A stretch of DNA of 64,000 nt from Rhizobiaceae bacterium (lineage in GTDB: Bacteria > Pseudomonadota > Alphaproteobacteria > Rhizobiales > Rhizobiaceae). The notes under the pieces were generated by a model. It did no database searches, was not told the origin of the DNA, and saw nothing but the letters and a program-made list of their open reading frames with translations. Positions 26,419 through 36,734 of the stretch are shown one piece after another. The stretch is taken from contig JAEPOG010000003.1 of NCBI GenBank assembly GCA_017643025.1, positions 496,001 to 560,000 on the forward strand, in the 5' to 3' direction. How positions within the stretch are numbered: the first letter of the stretch is position 1; every line of letters starts with the position of its first letter. A program made the translations under genes and the position numbers.

Positions 26419-26422
<4 letters not shown>
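25715..26422 (-). CDS. pgl: 6-phosphogluconolactonase
   Basis: 235 residues of the DevB/Pgl type, which hydrolyses 6-phosphogluconolactone. Visible family marks are [38 protein letters not shown] and [19 protein letters not shown]. The start ATG at 26422 overlaps the zwf stop by four bases (ATGA), which decides against the longer upstream reading. It is the middle gene of the zwf-pgl-edd operon. Confidence 0.96.
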
Positions 26423-27891
<1,469 letters not shown>

Positions 27892-28077
27892 GTCGTTGAC
27901 CCCGTTACGGTCCGCGCCGCGTATATTCTAATCGATTTAGTCATGCCAGTGCCGGTGGCGACTCATGCCGGCCTTGACACTATCATTCCCACCGGGTTTG
28001 TCGCTCAAGGTAGTGAATAGCGGCATTTCGCAGGTGCAGCATGGGCTTGCGACAAAGCGAAGCAGGTGAGGATTGAG

Positions 28078-29553
28078 ATGGGCAGCCAGGGTGCGAAAAC
28101 CGCCGGGCAGACACTCGCTTACATGAATCTGGTCGATGGGAAGCCGGCGGACGCTTTGTCCGGCGAGCGCATCGACGTGGTCTGCCCCTCCGACGGCGAG
28201 GTGTTTGCGACGATACCTGCCTCCGGCGACGCGGATGTCGATCGCGCCGTGATGGCGGCGCGCCGGGCATTCGACGCCGGGCCGTGGAGCCGCATGCCGG
28301 CGGTCGAGCGCGGAAGGTGCCTGACGCGCCTTTACCAGCTGGTCGAGAAGCATGGCGACGAACTGGCGGCGCTTGAGTCGCGCGATACCGGCAAGCCGGC
28401 GCGCCAGGGCCGCGCCGACGTGACGGCGACGATGCGCTATTACGAGTTCTATGGCGGCGCCGGCGACAAGATCCATGGCGACACGATCCCCTTCCTCGAC
28501 GGCTATACCGCGCTCACCTTGCGCGAGCCGCACGGCGTCGTGGCCGGCATCATCCCATGGAACTATCCGCTTCAGATCCTCGCCCGCGTGGCGGGCGCGG
28601 CGCTCGCCATGGGCAACACGCTGGTGGTGAAGCCGGCCGAGGATGCTTCGCTGACAGCGATCCGCATCGCCGAACTGGCGCTTGAGGCCGGCGTGCCGCC
28701 CGGCGTGTTCAACGTCATCACCGGATATGGCCGCGACGCCGGCGCAGCGCTTTCTGCCCATCCTGGCGTCGATTACGTGACCTTCACCGGTTCGACCATG
28801 ACCGGCACCGCCATCCAGAAGGCCGCGGCCGGCAACAATCGCGGCGTGACGATGGAGCTCGGCGGAAAATCGCCGCAGATCGTCTTCGCCGATGCCGACC
28901 TCGACGCGGCGATGCCTGTCCTCGTCAACGCCATCATCCAGAATGGCGGCCAGACGTGTTCGGCTGGAAGCCGCATCCTGATCGAAATATCGGTTTACGC
29001 CGAAGTGGCGAAGGGCCTAGCGGAACGCTTCTCAAGACTCGTCGCCGGGCCGCACGATGCCGATCTCGATCTCGGCGCGCTGATCAACAAACGGCAGCTG
29101 GACCGCGTTTCCGGCTTTGTCGCGGCCGCTGAAGAAGCCGGCATCGAGGTGCTGGCGCGGGGCTCGGTGCATGCCGATGCGCCGAAGGGCGGTTACTACT
29201 TTGCGCCAGCACTTTTTGGATCGGTCGATCCGTCAGCCGCTATCGCCCAGCAGGAAGTGTTCGGGCCGGTTCTGTCGCTGTTCGCATTCGAGGACGAGCA
29301 GGACGCCATCCGCCTCGCCAACGACACCGACTACGGACTCGTCGCAGGCATCTGGACGAAGGACGGTGCGCGTCAGCACCGCGTGGCGAAACGCGTGCGC
29401 GCCGGTCAGGTCTTCGTGAACGGTTATGGCGCCGGCGGCGGCATCGAATTGCCTTTCGGCGGGTTCAAGCGTTCGGGACATGGCCGCGAAAAGGGCTTCG
29501 AGGCGCTCTACGACATGAGCGCGACGAAAACGATCGTGTTCAACCACGGGTGA
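28078..29553 (+). CDS. NAD(P)-dependent aldehyde dehydrogenase
   Basis: 491 residues of the classical ALDH superfamily. Visible are the cofactor region VAGIIPWNYPLQILARV, FTGSTMTGTAIQKAA, catalytic Glu in MELGGKSPQIVF, catalytic Cys in NGGQTCSAGSRI and EVFGPVLSLFAF. The substrate is not readable; the partner genes (an SDR and an SLC13 transporter) suggest oxidation of an alcohol- or sugar-derived aldehyde to an acid. ATG 28078 is preferred over a GTG four codons upstream because GAGG lies 7 bases before it. It heads a plus-strand operon. Confidence 0.9.
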   Translation: MGSQGAKTAGQTLAYMNLVDGKPADALSGERIDVVCPSDGEVFATIPASGDADVDRAVMAARRAFDAGPWSRMPAVERGRCLTRLYQLVEKHGDELAALESRDTGKPARQGRADVTATMRYYEFYGGAGDKIHGDTIPFLDGYTALTLREPHGVVAGIIPWNYPLQILARVAGAALAMGNTLVVKPAEDASLTAIRIAELALEAGVPPGVFNVITGYGRDAGAALSAHPGVDYVTFTGSTMTGTAIQKAAAGNNRGVTMELGGKSPQIVFADADLDAAMPVLVNAIIQNGGQTCSAGSRILIEISVYAEVAKGLAERFSRLVAGPHDADLDLGALINKRQLDRVSGFVAAAEEAGIEVLARGSVHADAPKGGYYFAPALFGSVDPSAAIAQQEVFGPVLSLFAFEDEQDAIRLANDTDYGLVAGIWTKDGARQHRVAKRVRAGQVFVNGYGAGGGIELPFGGFKRSGHGREKGFEALYDMSATKTIVFNHG

Positions 29554-29588
29554 ATCAGCCCAGGCGCGAAGCAGAGAGAGCAGGCAGA

Positions 29589-30335
29589 ATGAGACTGAAG
29601 GACAAGGTCGCCATCATCACCGGCGCGGCGTCGGGTTTTGGCGAGGGCATGGCGAAGCGCTTCGCGGAAGAGGGCGCCAGGATAGTCGTCGCAGACATCA
29701 ATTTCCGCGGCGCGCAGAGGGTCGCCAAGGAGATTGGCGACAACGCCGTCTGCGTGCAGACCGACGTCTCGCAGAAATCCGAATTCGACGAGATGATGGA
29801 TGTGACGATGAAGGCCTTCGGCCGCGTCGACATCATGGTCAACAATGCCGGCTACACCCACCGCAACGGCGACATGCTGGAGGTCGACGAGGAGACGTTC
29901 GATCTCATCGCCGCCGTCAACATGAAGGCGATCTACCATTCTGCAAAGGTGGTTGTTCCGGTGATGGAAAAGCAGGGCGGTGGCGTCATCATCACGACCG
30001 CTTCCACGGCGGGCCTGAGGCCGCGGCCGGGTCTGACCTGGTACAACGCCTCCAAGGGCTGGGCGATCACCGCCACCAAGTCGATGGCTGTCGAACTGGC
30101 GCCGAAGAAGATCAGGGTCAACTGCCTGTGCCCGGTGGCCGGCGAGACTGGCATGCTGGCGCAGTTCATGGGCGAGGACACGCCTGAGAAGCGGGCGCTG
30201 TTCCGCTCGTCCATTCCGCTTGGGCGCCTGTCGACTCCGCTCGACATCGCCAATGCAGCGCTGTGGCTCGCCTCCGACGAGGCGGAGTTCATCACCGGCG
30301 TCGCGCTCGAGGTCGATGGCGGGCGGTGCATCTGA
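29589..30335 (+). CDS. Short-chain dehydrogenase/reductase
   Basis: 248 residues, classical SDR. The cofactor motif is IITGAASGFGEGMAKRF (TGxxxGxG), then VNNAGYTH (NNAG), the Ser of TASTAG, and the catalytic Tyr/Lys in WYNASKGWAIT. DGGRCI at the end is usual. It probably oxidises a secondary alcohol or reduces a ketone in the same route as the aldehyde dehydrogenase 35 bases upstream. The next gene (SLC13 transporter) begins three bases after its stop, giving a tight three-gene operon. Start ATG 29589 is set by the conserved N-terminus. Confidence 0.9.
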   Translation: MRLKDKVAIITGAASGFGEGMAKRFAEEGARIVVADINFRGAQRVAKEIGDNAVCVQTDVSQKSEFDEMMDVTMKAFGRVDIMVNNAGYTHRNGDMLEVDEETFDLIAAVNMKAIYHSAKVVVPVMEKQGGGVIITTASTAGLRPRPGLTWYNASKGWAITATKSMAVELAPKKIRVNCLCPVAGETGMLAQFMGEDTPEKRALFRSSIPLGRLSTPLDIANAALWLASDEAEFITGVALEVDGGRCI

Positions 30336-30338
30336 TCG

Positions 30339-32108
30339 ATGACCGGCGAACAGGTTTTTCTCTTTCTTCTACTCGCCGTCGTCTTCGCCATGCTGGTGTG
30401 GGGCCGAGTGCGCTACGACCTCGTGGCGTTTGCCGCACTGGTCATCGCCGTTGCCGGCGGCGCGGTCGATCCGCATCATGCCTTCGACGGCTTTGGCCAT
30501 GAGGCGGTGATCATCATCGGACTGGTGCTGATCGTCTCGCGCGCCATGCTGAATTCCGGCGCGGTCGAACTCATTGCGCAGTTCGTGGTTTCGCCGGACC
30601 GCAAGCTGCCTGTCCATATCGGCGTCATGTCGGTTGTCGGTGCTGCGCTCTCCGCGATCATCAACAACGTTGCCGCGCTCGTCATCCTGATGACCCTCGA
30701 CATGGAGACGGCGAAGAAGGCCAAGCGCGCCGTTTCGCTGTCGCTCATGCCGCTTTCCTTCGCCACCATCCTCGGCGGCATGATCACGCTGATCGGCACG
30801 CCGCCCAACATCGTCATCGCGCAGTTTCGCGAGCGGGCGCTCGGCGAGCCGTTCTCGATGTTCGACTTCTCGCCGGTCGGGCTGGTCTGCGCGACAGCCG
30901 GCATCCTGTTCGTCGCGCTGGTTGGTTGGCGGCTCATCCCTCAGGACGGCAAGAAGGCGACAGCCGACGAGGGCGACGCAGGCCTCTTTGTCGCCGAGGC
31001 CAAGGTGCCGGAAGGCTCGAAGTCGATCGGCAAGCAGGTTTCGGAACTCTATGAACTCGCAGAGGAGCACGACGTCGCCATCGTCGGACTGGTGCGACGC
31101 GGCAAGCGTCTCTCCGGGCTCGCTTCGGGCGAGGAAATCCGCAAGAACGATTTCCTCGTACTGGAAGGAAACCCGAAGGCAATCGAGACCTTCATCGGCG
31201 CGGCGGCACTTCTGGCGGCGGGCGCGGAGAACCATGGCGGTCTGACCGGCCGGTCGATGACGATGATCGAGGCGATCGTGCCTGATGGCGCGCGTATGGC
31301 GGGCCGCACGGCGCTGGATCTCAGGCTGCTTTACAGGCGGGGCGTGGCATTGCTGGGTGTTTCGCGGCAGGGCCGCAAATTCCGCGAACGGGTGCGCAAG
31401 CTGACCATCAAGCCGGGCGACATGGTTTTGCTGCTCGGCCCCGAGAGCCGGGTCCACAACGCTGCCGAATGGCTGGGCGTCTTGCCGATCGCCGACAAGA
31501 GCCACACCGTCATCCAGCGCCGCAAGGCTTTGTTCGCCATTCTCACCTTCGCACTTGCAGTGGGCATTTCCGTTGTCGGCTTGCTGCCGCTGGCAATCGC
31601 GCTTGCCGGTGCGGTTTGCGTCTATGCGGGTTTCAACCTGATCAGCCCGCGCGAGGTCTATGAAAGCGTCGAGTGGCCGGTGCTGGTGTTGCTGGCCTGT
31701 TTGATCCCGCTGGGGCTGGCCTTGGAGGAATCCGGCGGCACGGCATTGATCGCCGACCTCATCGTGTCATGGACCGGCAATCTGCCGCCCTGGGCCATCC
31801 TGATGGCGGTGATGATCGTGACGATGACGCTGTCGGACTTCCTCAACAACGTGGCCACGGCGCTGATCGCAGCACCCATCGCCATGGAAGTGGCTGGGCG
31901 ACTGGACGTTTCGCCTGACCCCTTCCTGATGGGCGTCGCCGTTGCTGCCTCCTGCGCGTTCCTCACACCGATAGGCCACAAGAACAACACCATCATCATG
32001 GGGCCGGGCGGCTACCGCTTTGGCGACTACTGGCGCATGGGCCTGCCGCTCGAGATCATCATCATCGCTGTGTCCGTGCCGACGATCCTGTTCGTCTGGC
32101 CGCTATAA
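30339..32108 (+). CDS. SLC13-family permease with two internal TrkA-C domains
   Basis: 589 residues. About six membrane segments at 1-200 include SAIINNVAALVILMTLDME and GGMITLIGTPPNIVIAQF, the NNVAAL and TPPN motifs of the ArsB/SLC13 fold. Residues 215-300 and 305-385 are two soluble TrkA_C (RCK_C) domains, such as KSIGKQVSELYELAEEHDVA and MAGRTALDLRLLYRRGVA. The second membrane half follows from 400 with SDFLNNVATALIAAPIAME. Such proteins are symporters for anions, dicarboxylates or sulfate; the internal RCK domains suggest ligand gating. It is co-transcribed with the two dehydrogenases, so it likely brings in their substrate or exports their acid product. Confidence 0.85.
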   Translation: MTGEQVFLFLLLAVVFAMLVWGRVRYDLVAFAALVIAVAGGAVDPHHAFDGFGHEAVIIIGLVLIVSRAMLNSGAVELIAQFVVSPDRKLPVHIGVMSVVGAALSAIINNVAALVILMTLDMETAKKAKRAVSLSLMPLSFATILGGMITLIGTPPNIVIAQFRERALGEPFSMFDFSPVGLVCATAGILFVALVGWRLIPQDGKKATADEGDAGLFVAEAKVPEGSKSIGKQVSELYELAEEHDVAIVGLVRRGKRLSGLASGEEIRKNDFLVLEGNPKAIETFIGAAALLAAGAENHGGLTGRSMTMIEAIVPDGARMAGRTALDLRLLYRRGVALLGVSRQGRKFRERVRKLTIKPGDMVLLLGPESRVHNAAEWLGVLPIADKSHTVIQRRKALFAILTFALAVGISVVGLLPLAIALAGAVCVYAGFNLISPREVYESVEWPVLVLLACLIPLGLALEESGGTALIADLIVSWTGNLPPWAILMAVMIVTMTLSDFLNNVATALIAAPIAMEVAGRLDVSPDPFLMGVAVAASCAFLTPIGHKNNTIIMGPGGYRFGDYWRMGLPLEIIIIAVSVPTILFVWPL

Positions 32109-32168
32109 GGGCACGCGTCGGTCAATTCGAACGAATGCTCGTCGGCTCGAGCCCGCGCGTCAAACTGG

Positions 32169-32615
32169 TCAGGGCATAAGGTCGAGGGCGGCGAGGTTGC
32201 TGCCGTCCATGAAGAAGGGAACGGATTCGTGCTCGTGGACGATCTTCCATGCGCCATCGATGTTTCGGAAGCCGGTGGTCTTGCGATACCAGAGCTCGAT
32301 ATCACCAACCTCCGGCTTGCTGCCGCTCAGGCGCGTCAGTGACGTTGCAAATGCAGTGTCGCCGGACGCGGTCACCTCGAAATCCCGGTCGGAAAGCTCG
32401 ATCGGGCCGCTCCACTCATCCATCCACTTTTGCAGACCGGCCGCGTCCCCGTTGGATTGTCGGAGCGGTGGCGCAAGCGAATAGATCGTCGCGTCCGCCG
32501 CGTAAAAGGACATTGCGTTCGCTGCGTCGTGCTGGCGCGTTGCGCTGTAGACGCCGTCAACAACAGCCCTGATTTCTGCAGCTACATGTTGCTCTGTCAA
32601 TTGGTGTTCTCCCAT
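32169..32615 (-). CDS. SnoaL/NTF2-like protein (SgcJ/EcaC type)
   Basis: 148 residues of the NTF2-like cone fold. The N-terminal helix pair (AAEIRAVVDGVYSATRQHDA), AMSFYAADATIYSLAPPL and the C-terminal WYRKTTGFRNIDGAWKIVHEHESVPF are typical of SgcJ/EcaC-type proteins. Function unknown; the pocket could bind a small molecule or catalyse an isomerisation or oxidation. It is the last of four minus-strand genes led by the YciI/sigma-factor pair, and is the type of stress-gene companion often found with ECF42 sigma factors. Confidence 0.8.
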   Translation of the reverse strand: MGEHQLTEQHVAAEIRAVVDGVYSATRQHDAANAMSFYAADATIYSLAPPLRQSNGDAAGLQKWMDEWSGPIELSDRDFEVTASGDTAFATSLTRLSGSKPEVGDIELWYRKTTGFRNIDGAWKIVHEHESVPFFMDGSNLAALDLMP

Positions 32616-32674
32616 CTGGCTTGTCCCCGCGCCGTCGAGCCGGACGGCGCGGTTGATAAGGATTCGCCGGTCGC

Positions 32675-33142
32675 CTAAAGCGATTTCGCCAGTTCCTCGA
32701 GCTGGCTGGCGGTCTGCCCCCAGCCCTCGTGGAAGCCCATCTTCTCATGGGTCTCCCGGTCTTCCGTGCGCCAATGGCGTGCGATCGCGGTGTACTTGGT
32801 CTTCCCGTTGCCGGCGTCCTCGAAGGTCATGACCGCCGTGAAGAACGGATTTTCTGATGGCACCCAGCCCGCCGAATAGGCGTCTGTCGTGACGATCTTT
32901 TCGTTTGGCACGACTTCCAGATAGACGCCCGAAACCGGAAACATTTCTCCTTCGGGGCCGTGCATCGTGAACTTCGAGACGCCGCCGGGGCGCATGTCGA
33001 TCTCGGCGTCCTTGATCGACCATGGCTTCGGCGCGAACCACTGCTCGAGCAGCTTGGGATCGCTCCAGCAGCGGAACACTTTCTCGCGCGGCGCGTCGAT
33101 GATGCGTTCCAGAACGAGGTCGTTGGCGTTTGCGGTGGTCAT
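32675..33142 (-). CDS. SRPBCC (AHSA1-type) domain protein
   Basis: 155 residues with the START/AHSA1 fold: VLERIIDAPREKVFRCWSD, PKLLEQWFAPKPWSI, MTFEDAGNGKTKYTAIARH and GFHEGWGQTASQLEELA. The pattern GW...LxxL at the end is usual for AHSA1-like proteins that bind hydrophobic ligands. It lies behind the ECF42 sigma factor gene and before the SnoaL-like gene on the same strand; AHSA1 and YciI proteins are recurrent companions of ECF42 factors. Confidence 0.88.
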   Translation of the reverse strand: MTTANANDLVLERIIDAPREKVFRCWSDPKLLEQWFAPKPWSIKDAEIDMRPGGVSKFTMHGPEGEMFPVSGVYLEVVPNEKIVTTDAYSAGWVPSENPFFTAVMTFEDAGNGKTKYTAIARHWRTEDRETHEKMGFHEGWGQTASQLEELAKSL

Positions 33143-33210
33143 GGCAGTTCTCCTGGATTTGGTTGCTGCTTCAAGGACGTGCGGGTTCGCGCCGTCCCGA
33201 CATCCGCTCG

Positions 33211-34488
33211 CTATTTTTTCGCCAGCGCAGGTTCCGGCGCCTGCGCGCCATCCTGCATCAGGCGGTCGAGATGAATGCGGATGTGCGCCGCCTCGGCAGC
33301 CGAGTTGGCGCGCGCGATGGCCTGGTCGAATGCCTCACGTGCCTCGGCCTTGCGGCCGAGTTGCAAGAGATAGGCCCCGCGAACGCCGTGAAAATTGAAA
33401 TAGCCGCCGAGCTTGTCGGTGAGCGGCTCGATCAGCGCCAGCGCATCCGCCGCTCCGCTCAGCTTGGAGACGGCGACGGAGCGGTTGAGCGTGACAACGG
33501 GCGATGGCTGCATAATTTCGAGCGTCGCATAAAGCGCGTCGATCTGCGCCCAATCGGTGTCCTCGGCCTTTGCAGCGCGGGCATGAAGCGCCGCGATTGC
33601 AGCCTGAACCTGATAAGGGCCGGGCTGCCGATGCCGCATCGCTTTGTCGATTAGCGCTAGCCCTTCATTGATCATCAGGCGGTTCCACAGGCTGCGGTCC
33701 TGATCCTCCAGGAGAACGATATGGCCGTCGGCATCGAAGCGCGCCGGCATGCGCGAATGCTGGATGAGCATCAGCGCCAGAAGGCCCATCATTTCCGGTT
33801 CGGCCGGGAACAGGCGCAGCAGCAGCCGCGCCAGCCTGATTGCTTCGTCGCACAAAGGCGCGCGTGCAGGGGCTTCGTCGCCGGTCGCCGAATAGCCCTC
33901 GTTAAACACGAGGTAGACCATTGCCGCCACCATGGCGAAACGCTCGGCGCGCTCCACCGCATCTGGCGCCTCGAACGGCACGTCGGATTTGGCGATGCGC
34001 GCCTTGGCGCGGGTGATGCGCTGCTCCATCGCGCTTTCGCCGACGATGAAGGCGCGGGCGATCTGCTTGACCGAGAGACCCGAGACGATGCGCAGCGCAA
34101 GCGCGATCTGTTGGGTCGAGGGAAGGTCCGGATGACAGCAGACGAAAAGAAGCCGCAGCACGTCGTCGCGATAATCGGCATTGTCGAGCCGCTCGGCCAT
34201 GTCGGCTTCGTGGTCCTCCAGATCCGAGATCTGGTCTTCCGGCGGCAGCGCGGTATTGCGGCTCCGCTTGCGGATGGTATCGATGCCCGAATTGCGGCCG
34301 ACGAAGATCAGCCATGCCGTCGGATCGCGCGGCGGCCCGTTTTTCGGCCAGTTCTTGAGCGCGCGCAGGCAGGCCTCCTGAAACGCCTCTTCCGCGGTGT
34401 CGAGGTCGCGGAAGTAGCGCAGCAGGGCAGCTACCGCCTGTGGCCGGGCGGCCGAGAGGGCTTTGTCGATCCAGGCGATATCGGTCAT
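33211..34488 (-). CDS. ECF42-type RNA polymerase sigma factor with TPR-like C-terminus
   Basis: 425 residues. Region 2 lies at about 14-80 (LLRYFRDLDTAEEAFQEACLRALKNW, then AWLIFVGRNSGIDTIRKR), and region 4 at about 115-180 (RLLFVCCHPDLPSTQQIALALR, then SVKQIARAFIVGESAMEQRI). The long C-terminal part to residue 415 is made of helix pairs (such as GPYQVQAAIAALHARAAKAEDTDW) resembling TPR repeats. This is the ECF42 layout; no anti-sigma factor is nearby. The partner is the YciI/DGPF protein gene directly upstream, whose stop overlaps this ATG by four bases. The C-terminal domain is thought to control activity in place of an anti-sigma factor. Confidence 0.9.
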   Translation of the reverse strand: MTDIAWIDKALSAARPQAVAALLRYFRDLDTAEEAFQEACLRALKNWPKNGPPRDPTAWLIFVGRNSGIDTIRKRSRNTALPPEDQISDLEDHEADMAERLDNADYRDDVLRLLFVCCHPDLPSTQQIALALRIVSGLSVKQIARAFIVGESAMEQRITRAKARIAKSDVPFEAPDAVERAERFAMVAAMVYLVFNEGYSATGDEAPARAPLCDEAIRLARLLLRLFPAEPEMMGLLALMLIQHSRMPARFDADGHIVLLEDQDRSLWNRLMINEGLALIDKAMRHRQPGPYQVQAAIAALHARAAKAEDTDWAQIDALYATLEIMQPSPVVTLNRSVAVSKLSGAADALALIEPLTDKLGGYFNFHGVRGAYLLQLGRKAEAREAFDQAIARANSAAEAAHIRIHLDRLMQDGAQAPEPALAKK

Positions 34489-34856
34489 TTCATCTCGTTT
34501 GGAAGGAAGCGTTCGATGGGCCTGATTTCATAGGAGCCCGCCGACAGGTTGGCGCTCGCGAGGTCGCGGGCGATGCCCAGCGCCTCGTCGAGATTTTCGA
34601 CGTCGACCACATAGAAGCCAAGCAGCTGCTCCTTGGTCTCCGCGAAAGGCCCGTCGATGACGAGCGGCTCGTCCTTGGTCTTGCGCAGTGTTGTCGCGGC
34701 CGAGGTCGGCAGCAGCCGCGCAACCGGGCCGAGCTTGCCCTGCTGCTTCAGCGGCTCCTGCACGGCCATCAGCTGTTGCATGCAGAGGTCCTCCTCCTCC
34801 TTCGTCCAGGCGGAGGTGATGTCCTCATGGTTGTAGCAAAGAATCGCGTACTGCAT
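34485..34856 (-). CDS. YciI/DGPF-family protein, ECF42 partner
   Basis: 123 residues of the YCII-related fold: MQYAILCYNHEDITSAW at the start, VIDGPFAETKEQLLGFYVVD with the DGPF motif, then SANLSAGSYEIRPIE. DGPF proteins are the hallmark neighbours and targets of ECF42 sigma factors; their biochemical function is unknown. ATG 34856 is set by the conserved MQYAILCY start and an AAAGG site; the longer open frame upstream is a shadow. The stop overlaps the sigma-factor start (ATGA). Confidence 0.9.
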   Translation of the reverse strand: MQYAILCYNHEDITSAWTKEEEDLCMQQLMAVQEPLKQQGKLGPVARLLPTSAATTLRKTKDEPLVIDGPFAETKEQLLGFYVVDVENLDEALGIARDLASANLSAGSYEIRPIERFLPNEMK

Positions 34857-34877
34857 CGGTGGCCTTTCTGGAGCTAG

Positions 34878-34904
34878 GACGGGTGAGCGGCACTCTAGCC
34901 GACA
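34878..34904 (-). promoter_or_regulatory. Candidate ECF42-type promoter for the YciI-sigma operon
   Basis: On the minus strand, TGTCGG (34904-34899) is followed after 17 bases by CGTC (34881-34878), 21 bases before the YciI ATG. The ECF42 promoter reported from Streptomyces has TGTCGA at -35 and CGA/TC at -10 (from memory). The match suggests the sigma factor drives its own operon. It is not tested. Confidence 0.45.
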
Positions 34905-34992
34905 CACCGGGGCGGAAAAATTGCGTAGACGCGGAAGGCGCTTGGGCCAGCTGTTCGATTGACCTCCCCCGAAACTGTGATAGGGGCCAAGG

Positions 34993-35433
34993 ATGCGCCG
35001 CCTGATCGCCGACACAATCGCGCTCGTTGTCTTCTGCACCGTGGCAGCCGGCCTCGTGGAGGTGCTTGTCGTCGGCCTATCGGGCGACCAGCTGCTTTAC
35101 ACGCGCCTTGCGGCGATCCCGGCGATCGTGCTGACAGCGCGGCCATATGGCATGTGGCGTGACATGATCTTCCGTCGCTTCGGTGTTCGAGACGGCGACC
35201 AGACGCGGGCGACGTTCTTCGACACGCTCGCTTTCGTCAGTTTTCAAGGCCCAGTCTACGCTCTGATATTGCTTTTCGCGGGCGCCAGCGCTGGGCAGAT
35301 CGTGCTGGCGATTCCCGCTGCCGCGGCGGCCATGGTGCTGGCCGGCAGACCCTACGGCATCTTTCTCGATTGGGTCAGGCGCATGTGCGGTGTGGTAGTA
35401 TTGCCCGCGGCAGCTGGCCGGGCTGACGACTAG
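34993..35433 (+). CDS. alaE: L-alanine exporter AlaE
   Basis: 146 residues, matching the AlaE family (about 150). Four hydrophobic segments are present, with the repeated ARPYGMWRD and GRPYGIFLDW motifs at the ends of the second and fourth helices, which are diagnostic. RRLIADTIALVVFCTVAAGLVE is the first helix. AlaE exports L-alanine at the inner membrane to prevent its toxic accumulation. It is divergent from the YciI/ECF42 operon, and its stop overlaps that of the converging puuB gene by a few bases. Confidence 0.93.
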   Translation: MRRLIADTIALVVFCTVAAGLVEVLVVGLSGDQLLYTRLAAIPAIVLTARPYGMWRDMIFRRFGVRDGDQTRATFFDTLAFVSFQGPVYALILLFAGASAGQIVLAIPAAAAAMVLAGRPYGIFLDWVRRMCGVVVLPAAAGRADD

Positions 35434-36716
35434 ATCCTGTCGCGCAGCGCGTACCAGTTGAGCGCCAGGAAGAGCAGCGGCTGGCGCAGCAGGCTACCGC
35501 CCGGGAAGGCAGGGATTTTCAGGTCCTGCAGCAGTTTCAGCCGGTCGCGATTGCCGGTGATTGTCTCGGCGTAGAGCTTGCCGGTGAAATTGGACAGCAT
35601 GACGCCGTGGCCGGAATAGCCGCCGGCCGCGGTGACGCCTGGCATCACCTCGCGCACGAACGGCTTGCGCGGAATCGTGATGCCGACATAGCCGCCCCAG
35701 GCATGCGTGATCTCGACGTCGGCAAGCGCCGGGTAAAGCTCGACGATCTGGCGGCGCATCTGGTCCCGAAGCCCCTTGGGATCGGCCGCCGAGTAGATTT
35801 CGCGTCCGCCGAACAGCAGCCGCCCGTCCTTCGACTTGCGGAAATAGCGCACGACGAAGCGCGAATCGTCGACCGACTCCCCGCCGGGAATGACAGGACT
35901 GTCCTTGCCGAGCGGCACGGTAGCGCCGATGAAGGAACCGATCGGCATGATGTGCGCGGCGCTGACCGGCTCCAGGTCGCCGCCATAGGCGTTGGTGGCG
36001 AGCAGCGCCCGGTCGGCGGTGATGGTGCCGTTCGGCGTCTCGATCACGACCTTGCCGGAGGCGCGGCGGATGGCTGTCGCCGGCGTCTGTTCGTGCAATT
36101 CCGCGCCGGCCTTGTTCGCGGCCTTCGCCGTGCCGATGACCAGCTTCAGCGGGTGAATGTGGCCGGTGCCCGTATCGCGCACGCAGGCATGGTAGCGGTC
36201 GGTGCCGAGAGCGGCGGCAGTCTCGTCCCGGTCGAGGAAGGTGATGTGCGGATAGCCGTAGCGCTCGGCCATGATGTCGGCATGGTCGCGGAAGTCGCGC
36301 ACATAGCGTTTCTTGTGCGCCGCTGAAATCTGCCCGGGCTGATAGTCGATCTCGATCTTGTTGGTGTCGGCGAACTCCAGCAAATGCGCCTTGGCTTCTT
36401 CGGCAAGGTCGAACAGCGCCTTAGAGCGCTCGAAGCCGTATTCGGCCTCGATGTCCTCCGCCCAGCCGCGCTGGCCGGTGCCCATCTGCCCGCCATTGCG
36501 GCCCGACGCGCCGTCGCCGAAGCGGTGCGCGTCGATCAGCACGACATCGACGCCGGCCTTCGCAAGGTGCACCGCGGCCGACAAGCCCGTGAACCCGCCG
36601 CCGACGATGGCGACATCGGCCTGGCGGTCGCCGTCGAGTGCTGGATATTCGGGGCGCTTGCCGGCGGTGTCCTCGTACCACGAACGGCCGGGGGAGATCG
36701 GGGATTGGTATTCCAT
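35430..36716 (-). CDS. puuB: Gamma-glutamylputrescine oxidase (FAD-dependent)
   Basis: 428 residues of the DAO family. N-terminal FAD dinucleotide motif VAIVGGGFTGLSAAVHLAKAG, then GASGRNGGQMGTGQRGW, which is strongly typical of PuuB/OrdL-type oxidases. VMPGVTAAGGYSGHGVMLSN near residue 370 is the second FAD contact. It should oxidise gamma-glutamylputrescine to the aldehyde with release of hydrogen peroxide. It starts 18 bases after puuA on the same strand. The paralog relation to other glycine/D-amino-acid oxidases leaves some doubt, but the puuA neighbour supports the putrescine role. Confidence 0.88.
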   Translation of the reverse strand: MEYQSPISPGRSWYEDTAGKRPEYPALDGDRQADVAIVGGGFTGLSAAVHLAKAGVDVVLIDAHRFGDGASGRNGGQMGTGQRGWAEDIEAEYGFERSKALFDLAEEAKAHLLEFADTNKIEIDYQPGQISAAHKKRYVRDFRDHADIMAERYGYPHITFLDRDETAAALGTDRYHACVRDTGTGHIHPLKLVIGTAKAANKAGAELHEQTPATAIRRASGKVVIETPNGTITADRALLATNAYGGDLEPVSAAHIMPIGSFIGATVPLGKDSPVIPGGESVDDSRFVVRYFRKSKDGRLLFGGREIYSAADPKGLRDQMRRQIVELYPALADVEITHAWGGYVGITIPRKPFVREVMPGVTAAGGYSGHGVMLSNFTGKLYAETITGNRDRLKLLQDLKIPAFPGGSLLRQPLLFLALNWYALRDRI

Positions 36717-36734
36717 GGAAAACGCGCCCTGTGT

